A stretch of DNA of 64,000 nt from Phycisphaerae bacterium RAS1 (GTDB taxonomy: Bacteria > Planctomycetota > Phycisphaerae > UBA1845 > Fen-1342), in assembly GCA_007859745.1 (NCBI GenBank), contig SMLU01000001.1, positions 3,348,001 through 3,412,000 of the forward strand, given 5' to 3'. Shown here piece by piece: positions 33,778 through 41,429 of this stretch. The first letter of the stretch is position 1, and every line of letters starts with the position of its first letter. Position numbers and translations under genes: made by a program. The notes under the pieces were generated by a model. It had not been told where the DNA came from. It made no database searches and saw nothing but the letters and a program-made list of their open reading frames with translations.

Positions 33778-35550
33778 CTAATTCCCCTGGAGACAGGCCA
33801 CGAAAGCGTTCACATCGAGGACGTTCACGAATCCGTCATGATTCACGTCATTCGCGCACAAGTAGCCGCAGTTGAATTGGGCCTGCCAGCTCTGCTGGTT
33901 CTGCACGGCGAGAACGAAGCCATTGATGTCCAGCACGTTCACCTCGCCGTCGCAATTAGCGTCGCAGTTGAGCCCGACCGTCAGCGTGGCCGGGTCGCTG
34001 GGGGTGGACGTGCCGAACGAGGTCGCGACCACGTCATATGTCCCGGCGTCAAGCCCGGTGAGGTTGTTCCGCGTGTAGTTGGCCGACGTCGCACCGACGA
34101 TGTTGTCCCCGTTGAACCGCCACTGATACGTAACCGTGTTGCCGCAGGCGCGCGACATGAACGTCACGCTCCCGCCCTGGCAGCCGGCTTCATTGGCGGG
34201 TTGCAGGGTGAAGCGCGGCGTGTCGCAGCTCGTCAGCGGGCCGGCCCAGCTCGCGCCGGCGGCCAGGCATTCGGACTCGATCAGCGTCAGACAGAATCCG
34301 TTTGAGAAGCAGCACGCGCCCATCGGCGGCGGGCAGTTCGCACTGGCGCAGTCGGTATCGTCGCCCTGGAAGTCGCCGAATTGCTGCTGGCAATCCTCGG
34401 GACTGACCGGGCCGATGCAGGAACCGTCGATCAGGCAGCAGGCGCCCATCGGGAAGCAGATAATCTGGCCGCACTGGGTGCCGTTGCCCTGGTAGACGCC
34501 GCCGGCGCCATCGCAATTAGCCTGCGTAAGCTGGATGCAGTTGCCGGTCGATTTGAAGCAGCAGCCGCCGGTGGGCTGAGGGCAGTTCACGCCGGCGCAG
34601 GTGGTGCCGTCGCCCTGGTACGTCCCGCCGCCCTGCTGGCAGGCGGTTTGTGTGTTGATCGAACACACGCCCTGGATGCAGCAGGCGCCGACTGCCGGCT
34701 GGCATCCGGACGGCTCAACCGACAGGCGCATCACCCAGTCTCCGCTGGGGCGGCAGAAGCCCGGCAACTGGCTGAAACGGGCCCAGCCGCCATTCGCGGG
34801 GCAGCCGAATGGTCCGCAATTCACGCCAAACAGCCAGTTGTTGGCGGGTTGCTGAAGTCCGCTCGTGTCCGTCGTCGGAAACGCGTTGCAGCAGGTCGGC
34901 GGCGCGACGAAGCAGGGGTTCTGCGTCTGCTGGTTGTGGTGATCGATGCGGTAGGCGAATGAAATCGTGTTGTTGCCGGAGGGATTGGTAAACGTCACCT
35001 GCTCGGGGTCCATCGGGTCGATGGAGAACTGGACGTTTACGCCGTTGGTCCCCGGCGGAATGACGATGTGCGGCAGAATCACATCGTCGGACGAGAAACT
35101 CCCGAGCAGGTTGCCGGTGTCGGGCGTTCCATCCCAGAACAGGACGGACCACTGCGTCGTGGTCTGCACGGTGGAGTTGGACGTCGCGAAGATCATCTCG
35201 GCCAGCGCCATTCGATAGGGGAAGCGCGTCGCGGACACGACGTAGGAGGCGCCCGCCATCTCGGTCTGCGCGAATCCCCCCTGAACGACGAACGTGCCGC
35301 CGCTGAAATTGGCGTCGGTGTGGCTCTTCACTTCGGGCGGACAGTTGCCGCGTATGCCGGCGACTCCGCCGTTCACGCCGGTGTCGTCGCGGAGCACGCG
35401 GCCGAGCGAGGTGATATGCACAACCGGCAGGTCGGCAATGTTGAGCCGCGCCTGCTGCTCAACCGGAGGGCTCGCCAGTGCGGGCGCGCCAGAACCGGGT
35501 ACGTATGCGACGAGGGCGACCGCCAGGACGATGCGCAGACTAAGAGACAC
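33778..35550 (-). CDS. Secreted protein with GACC repeats, Ig-like domain and dockerin-like end
   Basis: A 590-residue exported protein. The GTG at 35550 is chosen because TTGGAGG lies just upstream and the protein then begins with a signal peptide (VSLSLRIVLAVALVAYVPGSGAPALAS). Residues of the middle carry four cysteine-rich repeats of GACC-type (VGACCIQGVCSINTQTACQQ, GGCCFKSTGNCIQLTQANCD, GACCLIDGSCIGPVSPEDCQ, GACCFSNGFCLTLIESECLA), each ending GGxYQGDGTxC. Then an Ig-like domain (RFTLQPANEAGCQGGSVTFM ... TYQWRFNGDNIVGATSANYT) and a C-terminal pair NVLDINGFVLAVQN / NVLDVNAFVACLQGN, each with the calcium-type DxNxDGxVN(V/I)LDxN signature (dockerin-like). Probably surface-attached; the binding partner is unknown. 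Confidence 0.82.
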   Translation of the reverse strand: MSLSLRIVLAVALVAYVPGSGAPALASPPVEQQARLNIADLPVVHITSLGRVLRDDTGVNGGVAGIRGNCPPEVKSHTDANFSGGTFVVQGGFAQTEMAGASYVVSATRFPYRMALAEMIFATSNSTVQTTTQWSVLFWDGTPDTGNLLGSFSSDDVILPHIVIPPGTNGVNVQFSIDPMDPEQVTFTNPSGNNTISFAYRIDHHNQQTQNPCFVAPPTCCNAFPTTDTSGLQQPANNWLFGVNCGPFGCPANGGWARFSQLPGFCRPSGDWVMRLSVEPSGCQPAVGACCIQGVCSINTQTACQQGGGTYQGDGTTCAGVNCPQPTGGCCFKSTGNCIQLTQANCDGAGGVYQGNGTQCGQIICFPMGACCLIDGSCIGPVSPEDCQQQFGDFQGDDTDCASANCPPPMGACCFSNGFCLTLIESECLAAGASWAGPLTSCDTPRFTLQPANEAGCQGGSVTFMSRACGNTVTYQWRFNGDNIVGATSANYTRNNLTGLDAGTYDVVATSFGTSTPSDPATLTVGLNCDANCDGEVNVLDINGFVLAVQNQQSWQAQFNCGYLCANDVNHDGFVNVLDVNAFVACLQGN

Positions 35551-35775
35551 GTCGAACCTCCAACAAACGGGCGACGAAATGAGCGTCGTAACACCAAGAG
35601 GGAGCCGGCCTGCCCTGCCGTGCGTTCGTCCCTCCTCCAACTCCATTATTCACGGACTTCAGTCGCCGATCAACCCAACTTGGGTGCATCGGGCGTCACG
35701 GTTACACTCCCGGCCGGCGCCGTGAAACGCCGTTTTCCGAGCGGCCCGCCGCCGCTGGGTCCGCCACGAGAACAC

Positions 35776-36453
35776 ATGCGGATAACTCTGCCGAATCAGG
35801 TCACGCTCGGCCGGCTGGTGCTGGCGATCGTCTTTTTCATCGTGCTGGCGTTTTTTCAGGCCGAGCAGCGGACGGGCACGCGCTGGGTGCTGGCCGTCAG
35901 CTTCTGGTTGTTCCTGGCGGCGGCCCTGGCGGATGTGCTCGACGGGCTTCTGGCGCGGATGATGAACCAGGTGACGTCGTTTGGCCGCGTGGTCGATCCG
36001 GTCGTCGACAAGGTCATGGTCTGCGGGGCGTTCGTCTACTTTTCAAGCCAGCATTTCAACGCCGGCGGGCGGAACATCACCGACGTCGCCCCCTGGATGG
36101 TGCTCGTCATTCTGCTCCGTGAGCTGCTGGTCTCGGCCTTGCGCGCACACAGCGAGTCTGAAGGTCGCGACTTCGGCGCCAACTGGGCCGGAAAGCTGAA
36201 AATGCTCGTCCAGTCGGCGACGGTCTGCGTCATTCTCGGACAACTTGCGTGGTACGAACCGAACCTGTCCTGGCTGCGCACCGGCTGCGTCTGGCTGACG
36301 GTCGTCGTGACGGCGCTCTCAACGCTGCCCTACGCGCGCCGCGCCCATTCATTCCTGCTGTCGGGTGAGGCGCTGGGCGGGCCGCCGCCCGCTGCGCGGC
36401 CGGACGCGGGGGTTGCCGCGCTGCTGGACCCGAGCCGGGAGACGGCGAATTGA
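35776..36453 (+). CDS. pgsA: CDP-diacylglycerol-glycerol-3-phosphate 3-phosphatidyltransferase
   Basis: A 225-residue membrane enzyme making phosphatidylglycerophosphate from CDP-diacylglycerol and glycerol 3-phosphate. It has the CDP-alcohol phosphotransferase motif DG-x2-AR-x8-G-x3-D-x3-D as DVLDGLLARMMNQVTSFGRVVDPVVDK, with several helices before and after, and opens MRITLPNQVTLGRLVLAIVFF. An approximately 30-residue Pro/Ala tail replaces the usual short end. The start ATG at 35776 has only a weak upstream signal. It is the first gene of a tight cluster with pgpA and uppP: one overlap of 4 nt (TTGA) and one 3-nt gap. Confidence 0.93.
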   Translation: MRITLPNQVTLGRLVLAIVFFIVLAFFQAEQRTGTRWVLAVSFWLFLAAALADVLDGLLARMMNQVTSFGRVVDPVVDKVMVCGAFVYFSSQHFNAGGRNITDVAPWMVLVILLRELLVSALRAHSESEGRDFGANWAGKLKMLVQSATVCVILGQLAWYEPNLSWLRTGCVWLTVVVTALSTLPYARRAHSFLLSGEALGGPPPAARPDAGVAALLDPSRETAN

Positions 36454-37022
36454 GCGCGGCGCGCGGCGACTGGGTTCGCACCGCGTGCATCACGGTGCTG
36501 GGCAGCGGCTTTGCGCCGTTTGCGTCCGGATCGTGGGGGTCGCTGGTCGCCGTCATTCTCTGGGTTGTCGCCCGTCAGGCGCTGATCGCTTCGGGAGCAG
36601 GGGGGACGGTCATCGAGGTTGCGACCGTCGGCGGCGTCCTCATCGCCAGCGCGCTGAGCGTGGCGTGGGGTGAGTGGGCCATCCGCCGCTTCGGCCGCAA
36701 GGATCCCAAGCAGTTCGTGCTGGACGAGTTCGCCGGTCAGTGGATTGCGCTGCTGTTTCTTCCGTTGCCGGCCGCGTCGGCGAGTGACGCTGCGGCAAGC
36801 GGGCCTCTTGCGTTCGTGGTGGCGATGCAGTTTGTCCTGTTCCGCGCGTTCGACGTAATCAAACCGCCGCCCGCGCGTCAGCTCGAGCGGCTGCCGGCCG
36901 GCTGGGGAATTCTGCTCGACGATTTGTTCGCCGGTTTGTATGCAAGCCTCGCCGGGCAAGCGCTGCTGCGCTACGCGGGCGTCGGCGCTGCGCTGGGCCT
37001 CCAGCCTGCGACGGGAGGTTGA
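36450..37022 (+). CDS. pgpA: Phosphatidylglycerophosphatase A
   Basis: A 190-residue membrane phosphatase removing phosphate from phosphatidylglycerophosphate, the step after pgsA. Recognisable segments are VLGSGFAPFASGSWGSLVAVILW, GEWAIRRFGRKDPKQFVLDEFAGQW and the conserved FRAFDVIKPPPARQLERLPAGWGILLDDLFAGLYA. It starts at TTG 36450, overlapping the pgsA stop (TTGA), so translation is coupled. An insert around residues 45-65 lengthens the first loop. Confidence 0.93.
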   Translation: MSAARGDWVRTACITVLGSGFAPFASGSWGSLVAVILWVVARQALIASGAGGTVIEVATVGGVLIASALSVAWGEWAIRRFGRKDPKQFVLDEFAGQWIALLFLPLPAASASDAAASGPLAFVVAMQFVLFRAFDVIKPPPARQLERLPAGWGILLDDLFAGLYASLAGQALLRYAGVGAALGLQPATGG

Positions 37023-37025
37023 GCG

Positions 37026-37829
37026 TTGGACGTCTTGCGCGCCATCGTGCTGGGGATCGTCGAGGGGCTGACCGAGTTCCTTCCGGTCAGCAGCACCGGC
37101 CATCTGATTCTGGTTGGGCCGCTCGTGGGGGCTGATCTCGAATCACCCAAGTGGCAAACCTTCATCATCGTCTGCCAGGTGGGGGCGATCGCCGCCGTGC
37201 TGCTTTACTTCTGGCGCGACTTGCTGCGGCGTCTATTTACCGTTCCGCGCGGCGGCTGGGGCCAGCATCTGCTGGTCAAGCTGCTCGCGGGCGTTCTGCC
37301 GGCGCTGCTGCTGGGGGTCGTCGTTCACGACTGGATGGAGCGGCACCTCGAAAAGCCCGTGCCCGTCGCGGTCGCGCTGATGGCGGGGGCGGCGGGAATC
37401 TGGTGGATCGACTCACGCTTTCGCCACAAGTACCACATGACGCTGGACGACGTGACGGTGCAGCAGTCGCTGGCGATCGGTCTGATTCAGTGCATCAGCA
37501 TGTGGCCGGGCGTCTCGCGGGCGGCGGCGACGATTCTGGGCGGCATGCTGGTTGGGCTGACGCCGCGCGTGGCGACCGAGTTTTCGTTCTATCTCTCGAT
37601 CCCCACCATCTTCGCCGCGGGGGCGTATTCGGCCTATAAACATCGGGCGGATTTCACGTCCGATCTTGCGTCGATCCTGCTGGTGGGCACGGGCGTGGCG
37701 TTTGTGGTGGCGCTGGCGGTCGTGGCGGGTTTCCTTCAGTTCGTGCAGCGCCGCCGGCTGACTGGGTTTGCGATCTATCGCGTGATTCTGGGCGCGGCGG
37801 TTCTGCTGTACGCACTTCTGGCGCGATAG
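37026..37829 (+). CDS. uppP: Undecaprenyl-diphosphatase
   Basis: A 267-residue membrane protein (BacA/UppP) that recycles undecaprenyl diphosphate to the monophosphate used by peptidoglycan synthesis. The two diagnostic motifs are present: EGLTEFLPVSSTGHL near the N-terminus and SMWPGVSRAAATI in the second half. Eight membrane segments are expected for the family and the hydrophobicity fits. TTG 37026 is preceded by GGGAGGT, a good Shine-Dalgarno, and is 3 nt past the pgpA stop. Confidence 0.94.
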   Translation: MDVLRAIVLGIVEGLTEFLPVSSTGHLILVGPLVGADLESPKWQTFIIVCQVGAIAAVLLYFWRDLLRRLFTVPRGGWGQHLLVKLLAGVLPALLLGVVVHDWMERHLEKPVPVAVALMAGAAGIWWIDSRFRHKYHMTLDDVTVQQSLAIGLIQCISMWPGVSRAAATILGGMLVGLTPRVATEFSFYLSIPTIFAAGAYSAYKHRADFTSDLASILLVGTGVAFVVALAVVAGFLQFVQRRRLTGFAIYRVILGAAVLLYALLAR

Positions 37830-38125
37830 TTGGATCGAGAGCATGACGGGCCAATGGCTCGCCGTTGCAGGCCGCGGGAACTTATGAGCATGTGGGTGGG
37901 ACGGGCGTCTCGCCCGTCTCCGCGGTCTCCCTGACGGGCGAGACGCCCGTCCCACCCACAATCACAAGCTCTCTGGCCCGGCGGCGCGGGCGGGACGCCC
38001 GCGCAGCTCGCGGTGGCTCGGCCCCACCTCACGCAATTGCATCCCATCTTCCCGCGAGCCGATCAAATCTTCGGAGTGTGCGTGCGCGCCCCGGCCGGGC
38101 GCGCCCGAGGTCCGCTGGAGACGGC
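37830..38125. other. Intergenic gap of 296 bp before motA
   Basis: Contains one family D palindrome (37892-37959, GTGGGTGGGACGGGCGTCTC inverted as GGGCGAGACGCCCGTCCCAC). The remaining 160 bp contains GGCGGCGCGGGCGGGACGCC and a GCGCGCCCCGGCCGGGCGCG palindrome at about 38085-38104, near the motA start. I see no gene. Confidence 0.65.
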
Positions 38126-38908
38126 ATGGATATCGCCAGTCTTATCGGAATCCTGATCGGCAGCGGCTGCCTGGGCTTTGTCTTCTACGAAGCCTCGCAC
38201 GGCCACTTGGCCATGTTCTATTCGCAGGAAGGCGTGCTGATGGTCTTCGGCGGCAGCATCAGCGTGGCCTTCATGGCCATGCCGATGGAGAAGATCAAGG
38301 CCGTCCCCGGGTTCATCAAGCGCTTCATGTTTCACAAAGGCGCCAGTACTGCGGACGTGATCAAGCTCATGTCCGGCCTGTCCGAAAAATCACGCCGCGA
38401 CGGCATCCTCTCGCTCGAGTCCGAGATTTCCAACATCAAGGACCAGTTCCTCTCCAGCGCGCTCAAGATGTGCGTCGACGGCGCGCGGGCCGAGATCATC
38501 GAGTCCACCATGCGCATGGAAGTGCTGGCCATGCAGGAACGCCACAAGGCCGGGAAAAAGTTCTTTGACCTGATCAAGCTCTACGGCCCGGGTTACGGCC
38601 TGGTCGGAACGCTGGTCGGCCAGGTCGGCATGTTCGGCAACCTCGCCAGCGGCGACATCGGCGCCATGGGCAAGATGCTCGCGGTCGCCGTCGTCGCCAC
38701 CATGTACGGCGCCGTCGTCGCCAACGCCATCGCCGGGCCGATCGGCGACAAGCTCGCCCTGCGCAGCGGCGAGGAAATCCTGAATCGCGAGATGATGCTG
38801 CAAGGCGTGCTCTCCATCCACGCCGGCGACAACCCGCGCACCACCATGGACAAGATGCTCGCCTTCCTGCCCGCCCCGCAACGAACGAAACTGAAGGCCG
38901 CCGCATGA
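38126..38908 (+). CDS. motA: Flagellar motor stator protein MotA
   Basis: A 260-residue membrane protein that forms the proton or sodium channel of the stator. It begins MDIASLIGILIGSGCLGFVFYE, with an early hydrophobic helix. The two late helices contain the conserved prolines and glycines (LYGPGYGLVGTLVGQVGMFGNL; VATMYGAVVANAIAGPIGDKLA), with the characteristic RSGEEILNREMMLQGVLSI cytoplasmic end. Between them is the cytoplasmic region with FMFHKGASTADVIKLMSGLSEKSRRDG, which interacts with FliG in the family. The ATG at 38126 follows GGAG (38116-38119). The stop overlaps the motB start (ATGA). Confidence 0.9.
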   Translation: MDIASLIGILIGSGCLGFVFYEASHGHLAMFYSQEGVLMVFGGSISVAFMAMPMEKIKAVPGFIKRFMFHKGASTADVIKLMSGLSEKSRRDGILSLESEISNIKDQFLSSALKMCVDGARAEIIESTMRMEVLAMQERHKAGKKFFDLIKLYGPGYGLVGTLVGQVGMFGNLASGDIGAMGKMLAVAVVATMYGAVVANAIAGPIGDKLALRSGEEILNREMMLQGVLSIHAGDNPRTTMDKMLAFLPAPQRTKLKAAA

Positions 38909-39825
38909 GCGATCACGAGCACGAAGAAGAATCGCACGGCGGAGGACATGGCGGCGGTCATCACGGACCGCACGCCGGCGGCGGCCACGAGGAAGCCCAC
39001 GAGGGCGCGCCCGAGTGGTTGATCTCGTTCGCCGACAACGTCGCCCTGATGATGGGCTTCTTCGTCATTCTGCTGGCCATGAAGATGAGCCTGAAGTCCG
39101 CCGAGCCGCCCGCGGCGACGGCGGGCGCGTCGTCCGAGGACTCCGGCGAGGGCGCCCCGTCCGCGGCGCTATTGGACATGGCGATTGCCATTCGTGAGGC
39201 CTTTCACAACCCGGTCGACGTTCAGTCGAACAACCCGCGCGACCGTGAGCTGATCCAGCGCATCCTGGGGCGCGAGAAGGACGGACAGGCCGTCTCGCCC
39301 GGGCAGGAGGGCAATGAGCGCGATGTGCGCAGCCTGCGGCCCAGCGACTACGTCGCATTCGGCGGCAAGTTGTCATTTGAGCAGGGCGAGGAAACGCTGA
39401 GCGCGGCGGCGCGAACGGACGTGGCCGAACTGGCGGCACGCCTCAAGGGCCGGCGCAGCGTGATCGAGGTCCGTGGTCACGCCAGCGCGGCCGAGGCGTA
39501 CCAGTCGGCGGACCACGGAATGGCGCTCTCGTATCAGCGCGCGCTGGCGGCGGCCGACGCGCTGGTGCGCGAAGGCGTCGGCTGGGAACGGCTGCGGATC
39601 GTGGCGTGCGCCGACAATGATCGCATTTCGCAGATTGCCTATGACGCGCGCGGCCACCAGTCCAACCAGCGCGTCGAAGTGATCGAGACCGACCGCTCGA
39701 CGCTGGGCGACGAGCCGGCAGGCGGGCCGAGCCCGGCGAGCGGGCCGAGTGTGCCCGCAAGCACGCCGGCCGATGCGCACGCAACGCCCGTCGAAAACAA
39801 ACCCGATCACGGCGGCGGACACTAG
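38905..39825 (+). CDS. motB: Flagellar motor protein MotB with histidine-rich ends
   Basis: A 306-residue stator protein. The single membrane helix WLISFADNVALMMGFFVILLAM carries the essential aspartate (D44 in SFADN), and the C-terminal half is an OmpA-like peptidoglycan-binding domain (VIEVRGHASAAEAYQSADHG ... SYQRALAAADALVREGVGWERLRIVACAD, then QSNQRVEVIE). The N-terminus is unusually rich in His and Gly (SHGGGHGGGHHGPHAGGGHE) and the C-terminus ends in DHGGGH. ATG 38905 overlaps the motA stop. The extra His-rich tails could bind metal. No other flagellar genes are in the window. Confidence 0.88.
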   Translation: MSDHEHEEESHGGGHGGGHHGPHAGGGHEEAHEGAPEWLISFADNVALMMGFFVILLAMKMSLKSAEPPAATAGASSEDSGEGAPSAALLDMAIAIREAFHNPVDVQSNNPRDRELIQRILGREKDGQAVSPGQEGNERDVRSLRPSDYVAFGGKLSFEQGEETLSAAARTDVAELAARLKGRRSVIEVRGHASAAEAYQSADHGMALSYQRALAAADALVREGVGWERLRIVACADNDRISQIAYDARGHQSNQRVEVIETDRSTLGDEPAGGPSPASGPSVPASTPADAHATPVENKPDHGGGH

Positions 39826-39851
39826 AAGCTACCCCAGAACCCTGTTTTCGA

Positions 39852-39914
39852 TCCGAGCCGCGCGCGTAAGCAAGCGGTTCTTCAGGCTCCACTCCCTCAC
39901 GGTCGCGGCTCGGA
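39852..39914. repeat. Family A palindrome, reverse orientation
   Basis: TCCGAGCCGCGCGCGTAAGC to GTCGCGGCTCGGA, just after the motB stop. Followed at 39970-40026 by a family D palindrome (GTGGGTGGGACGAGCGTCTC). Confidence 0.88.
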
Positions 39915-39969
39915 AGAAGTTTTGGGATAGCTTCCAGTGTCGGTGGTCACGCTGATTGCATCTTATCAG

Positions 39970-40026
39970 GTGGGTGGGACGAGCGTCTCGCCCGCCGCCT
40001 GGGACTGGCGAGACGCCCGTCCCACT
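39970..40026. repeat. Family D palindrome
   Basis: GTGGGTGGGACGAGCGTCTC to GGCGAGACGCCCGTCCCACT, 8 bp before the stop codon of the convergent dehydrogenase gene. Confidence 0.85.
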
Positions 40027-40034
40027 CAATGCCA

Positions 40035-41090
40035 TCATGGGCGCACCGACTGCCCGCCGTCGATCATGATCTCCGCACCGGTCACAAAGCTCGCCTCGTC
40101 CGACGCCAGAAACGCAATCACGGCGGCAACCTCCTCCGGCTCGCCGAAGCGGCCCAGCGGAACGCCGGCCGCCACTTTCTTCTCGTTCTCCGCACGATCC
40201 GGGCCGGTCCCGAGGTAGGCGTCCCACATCGGCGTGCGGATGGCTCCCGGCAACACGCAATTGCAGCGGATCGGGTAGCGCTTTTCGGCGCACTGCATTG
40301 CCGTGCTGCGCGTCAGGCTGCACAGGGCCGCTTTGCTGGCCGCGTACGCCGCCGCGCTCGACAACCCCAACCTCGCCGCGTAGGAGGACATGTTGACGAC
40401 CGCCCCTGCCCGGCTGCGGCGCAGCAGTGGCAGCATGGCGCGCGTGCCGAGCAGCGCCCCATCGACATTCACCGCGAGCACGGCTCGCCAGGTGTCGAGC
40501 GTGATTGACTCCGGATCCTGCGGCGCCGGTCCGCCGGGTTTTTCCGAGCCGCGACCGTGAGGGAGCGGTTCTGCATCTGCGCCGCGACCGGCGGGGAGCG
40601 GTTCTGCATCCGAGCCGCGACCGTGAGGAAGCGGTTCTGCATCCGAGTCGCGACCGTGAGCGAGCGGTTCTGCATCCGAGTCGCGACCGTGAGGAAGCGG
40701 TTCTGCATCCGAGTCGCGACCGTGAGGGAGCGGTTCTGCATCTGCGCCGCGACCGGCGGGGAGCGACCCGGCAAGCGCAAGCCCCGTGATTCCCGCCGCA
40801 TTCACGAGCACGTCGAGCCGGCCGAAGCGCTTCTCGACCAGCTCCGCCGCCGCCGCCCAGTCTGACTCGCTCGTCACATCAAGCGTCAGCGGGATGGCGC
40901 GCTCGGCGCGGTCGGCGTCCACGGAGACGTGCCCGGCATCCGCGCTCCGTTGGCCGGCGGCCGTCGTTCGAAGGTCGGCCAGCACGACCGCCGCCCCGCG
41001 ATCGAGGAGCAGGCGGGCCGTGGCGAGCCCGATCCCGGATGCAGCGCCGGTGACGAGTGCGGTTTTGTTCTGAAACTCGGTTCGCGCCAT
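40035..41090 (-). CDS. Short-chain dehydrogenase/reductase with a 75-residue repeat insert
   Basis: An NAD(P)-dependent oxidoreductase of 351 residues, about 75 longer than usual. The cofactor loop TGAASGIG is at residues 14-21, DVLVNAAG at 93-100, a catalytic-type serine in NMSS, and the YxxxK pair Y249/K253 in AYAASKAA; the C-terminus has the normal PGAIRTPMWD and IMIDGGQSVRP. The core is intact. Residues 109-183 are a repetitive insert in the loop after NAAG: about seven units of AEPLPHGRGSD-type, translated from a 33-bp tandem repeat of the family A arm. It starts at 41090. Substrate unknown; the fold may tolerate the insert because it lies in a surface loop. Confidence 0.85.
   Translation of the reverse strand: MARTEFQNKTALVTGAASGIGLATARLLLDRGAAVVLADLRTTAAGQRSADAGHVSVDADRAERAIPLTLDVTSESDWAAAAELVEKRFGRLDVLVNAAGITGLALAGSLPAGRGADAEPLPHGRDSDAEPLPHGRDSDAEPLAHGRDSDAEPLPHGRGSDAEPLPAGRGADAEPLPHGRGSEKPGGPAPQDPESITLDTWRAVLAVNVDGALLGTRAMLPLLRRSRAGAVVNMSSYAARLGLSSAAAYAASKAALCSLTRSTAMQCAEKRYPIRCNCVLPGAIRTPMWDAYLGTGPDRAENEKKVAAGVPLGRFGEPEEVAAVIAFLASDEASFVTGAEIMIDGGQSVRP
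40544..40766. repeat. 33-bp tandem array of family A arms inside the dehydrogenase gene
   Basis: Seven units of GAGCCGCGACCGTGAGGGAG followed by CGGTTCTGCATCC. The units at 40572 and 40740 have CGCGACCGGCGGGGAGCG instead. The period is 33 bp (11 codons), so every unit is in frame. On the other strand it reads as a different open frame. Confidence 0.92.
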
Positions 41091-41429
41091 TGCTCGACCT
41101 CGCAGCCCACGATGCCCATTGTAAGGTGTCGGGCTGGAGCGGAGCGCGGCACGGGACGGCAAGTAACGGGCACTGCCCACCCTAGCGCCTGTTCGCGCTC
41201 ACGTTTCGCCATTCGGCGGCGCGGCATGTCCGAACCCGCGCGGCCGTCCATCCCGCGGCCATCTGTCCGAACCCGCCGCGCCGAGCGGCGGGTTGACGCC
41301 CCTGGCCGAAACGGGCTGAAACGCCGGTTCGGTGATCAAACACCCGCGGCGGAAGCAGACATCTGTCCGCTTCCGCCGCGGTGGGTTTCGCGTGCCGCCG
41401 TTCTCAGGTCGGCATTCTCAGGCCGGCGA
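41091..41429. other. 339-bp gap between two minus-strand genes
   Basis: No gene. A partial family B element lies at 41229-41298, made of two left-arm-type fragments (TCCGAACCCGCGCGG and TCCGAACCCGCCGCGCCGAG). The terminator of the kelch gene lies at 41341-41384. Confidence 0.6.
41341..41384 (-). terminator. Hairpin terminator after the kelch gene
   Basis: CACCCGCGGCGGAAGC (41341-41356) pairs with GCTTCCGCCGCGGTG (41369-41383) around a 12-nt loop AGACATCTGTCC, which itself can fold. It lies about 50 bp past the kelch stop. It is a strong GC stem without a clear U run. Confidence 0.5.

Noticed and set aside
40544-40766. Regular 33-bp repeats that look like a CRISPR array
   Set aside because: There are no unique spacers between units and no cas genes. 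The array is in frame inside a dehydrogenase gene.
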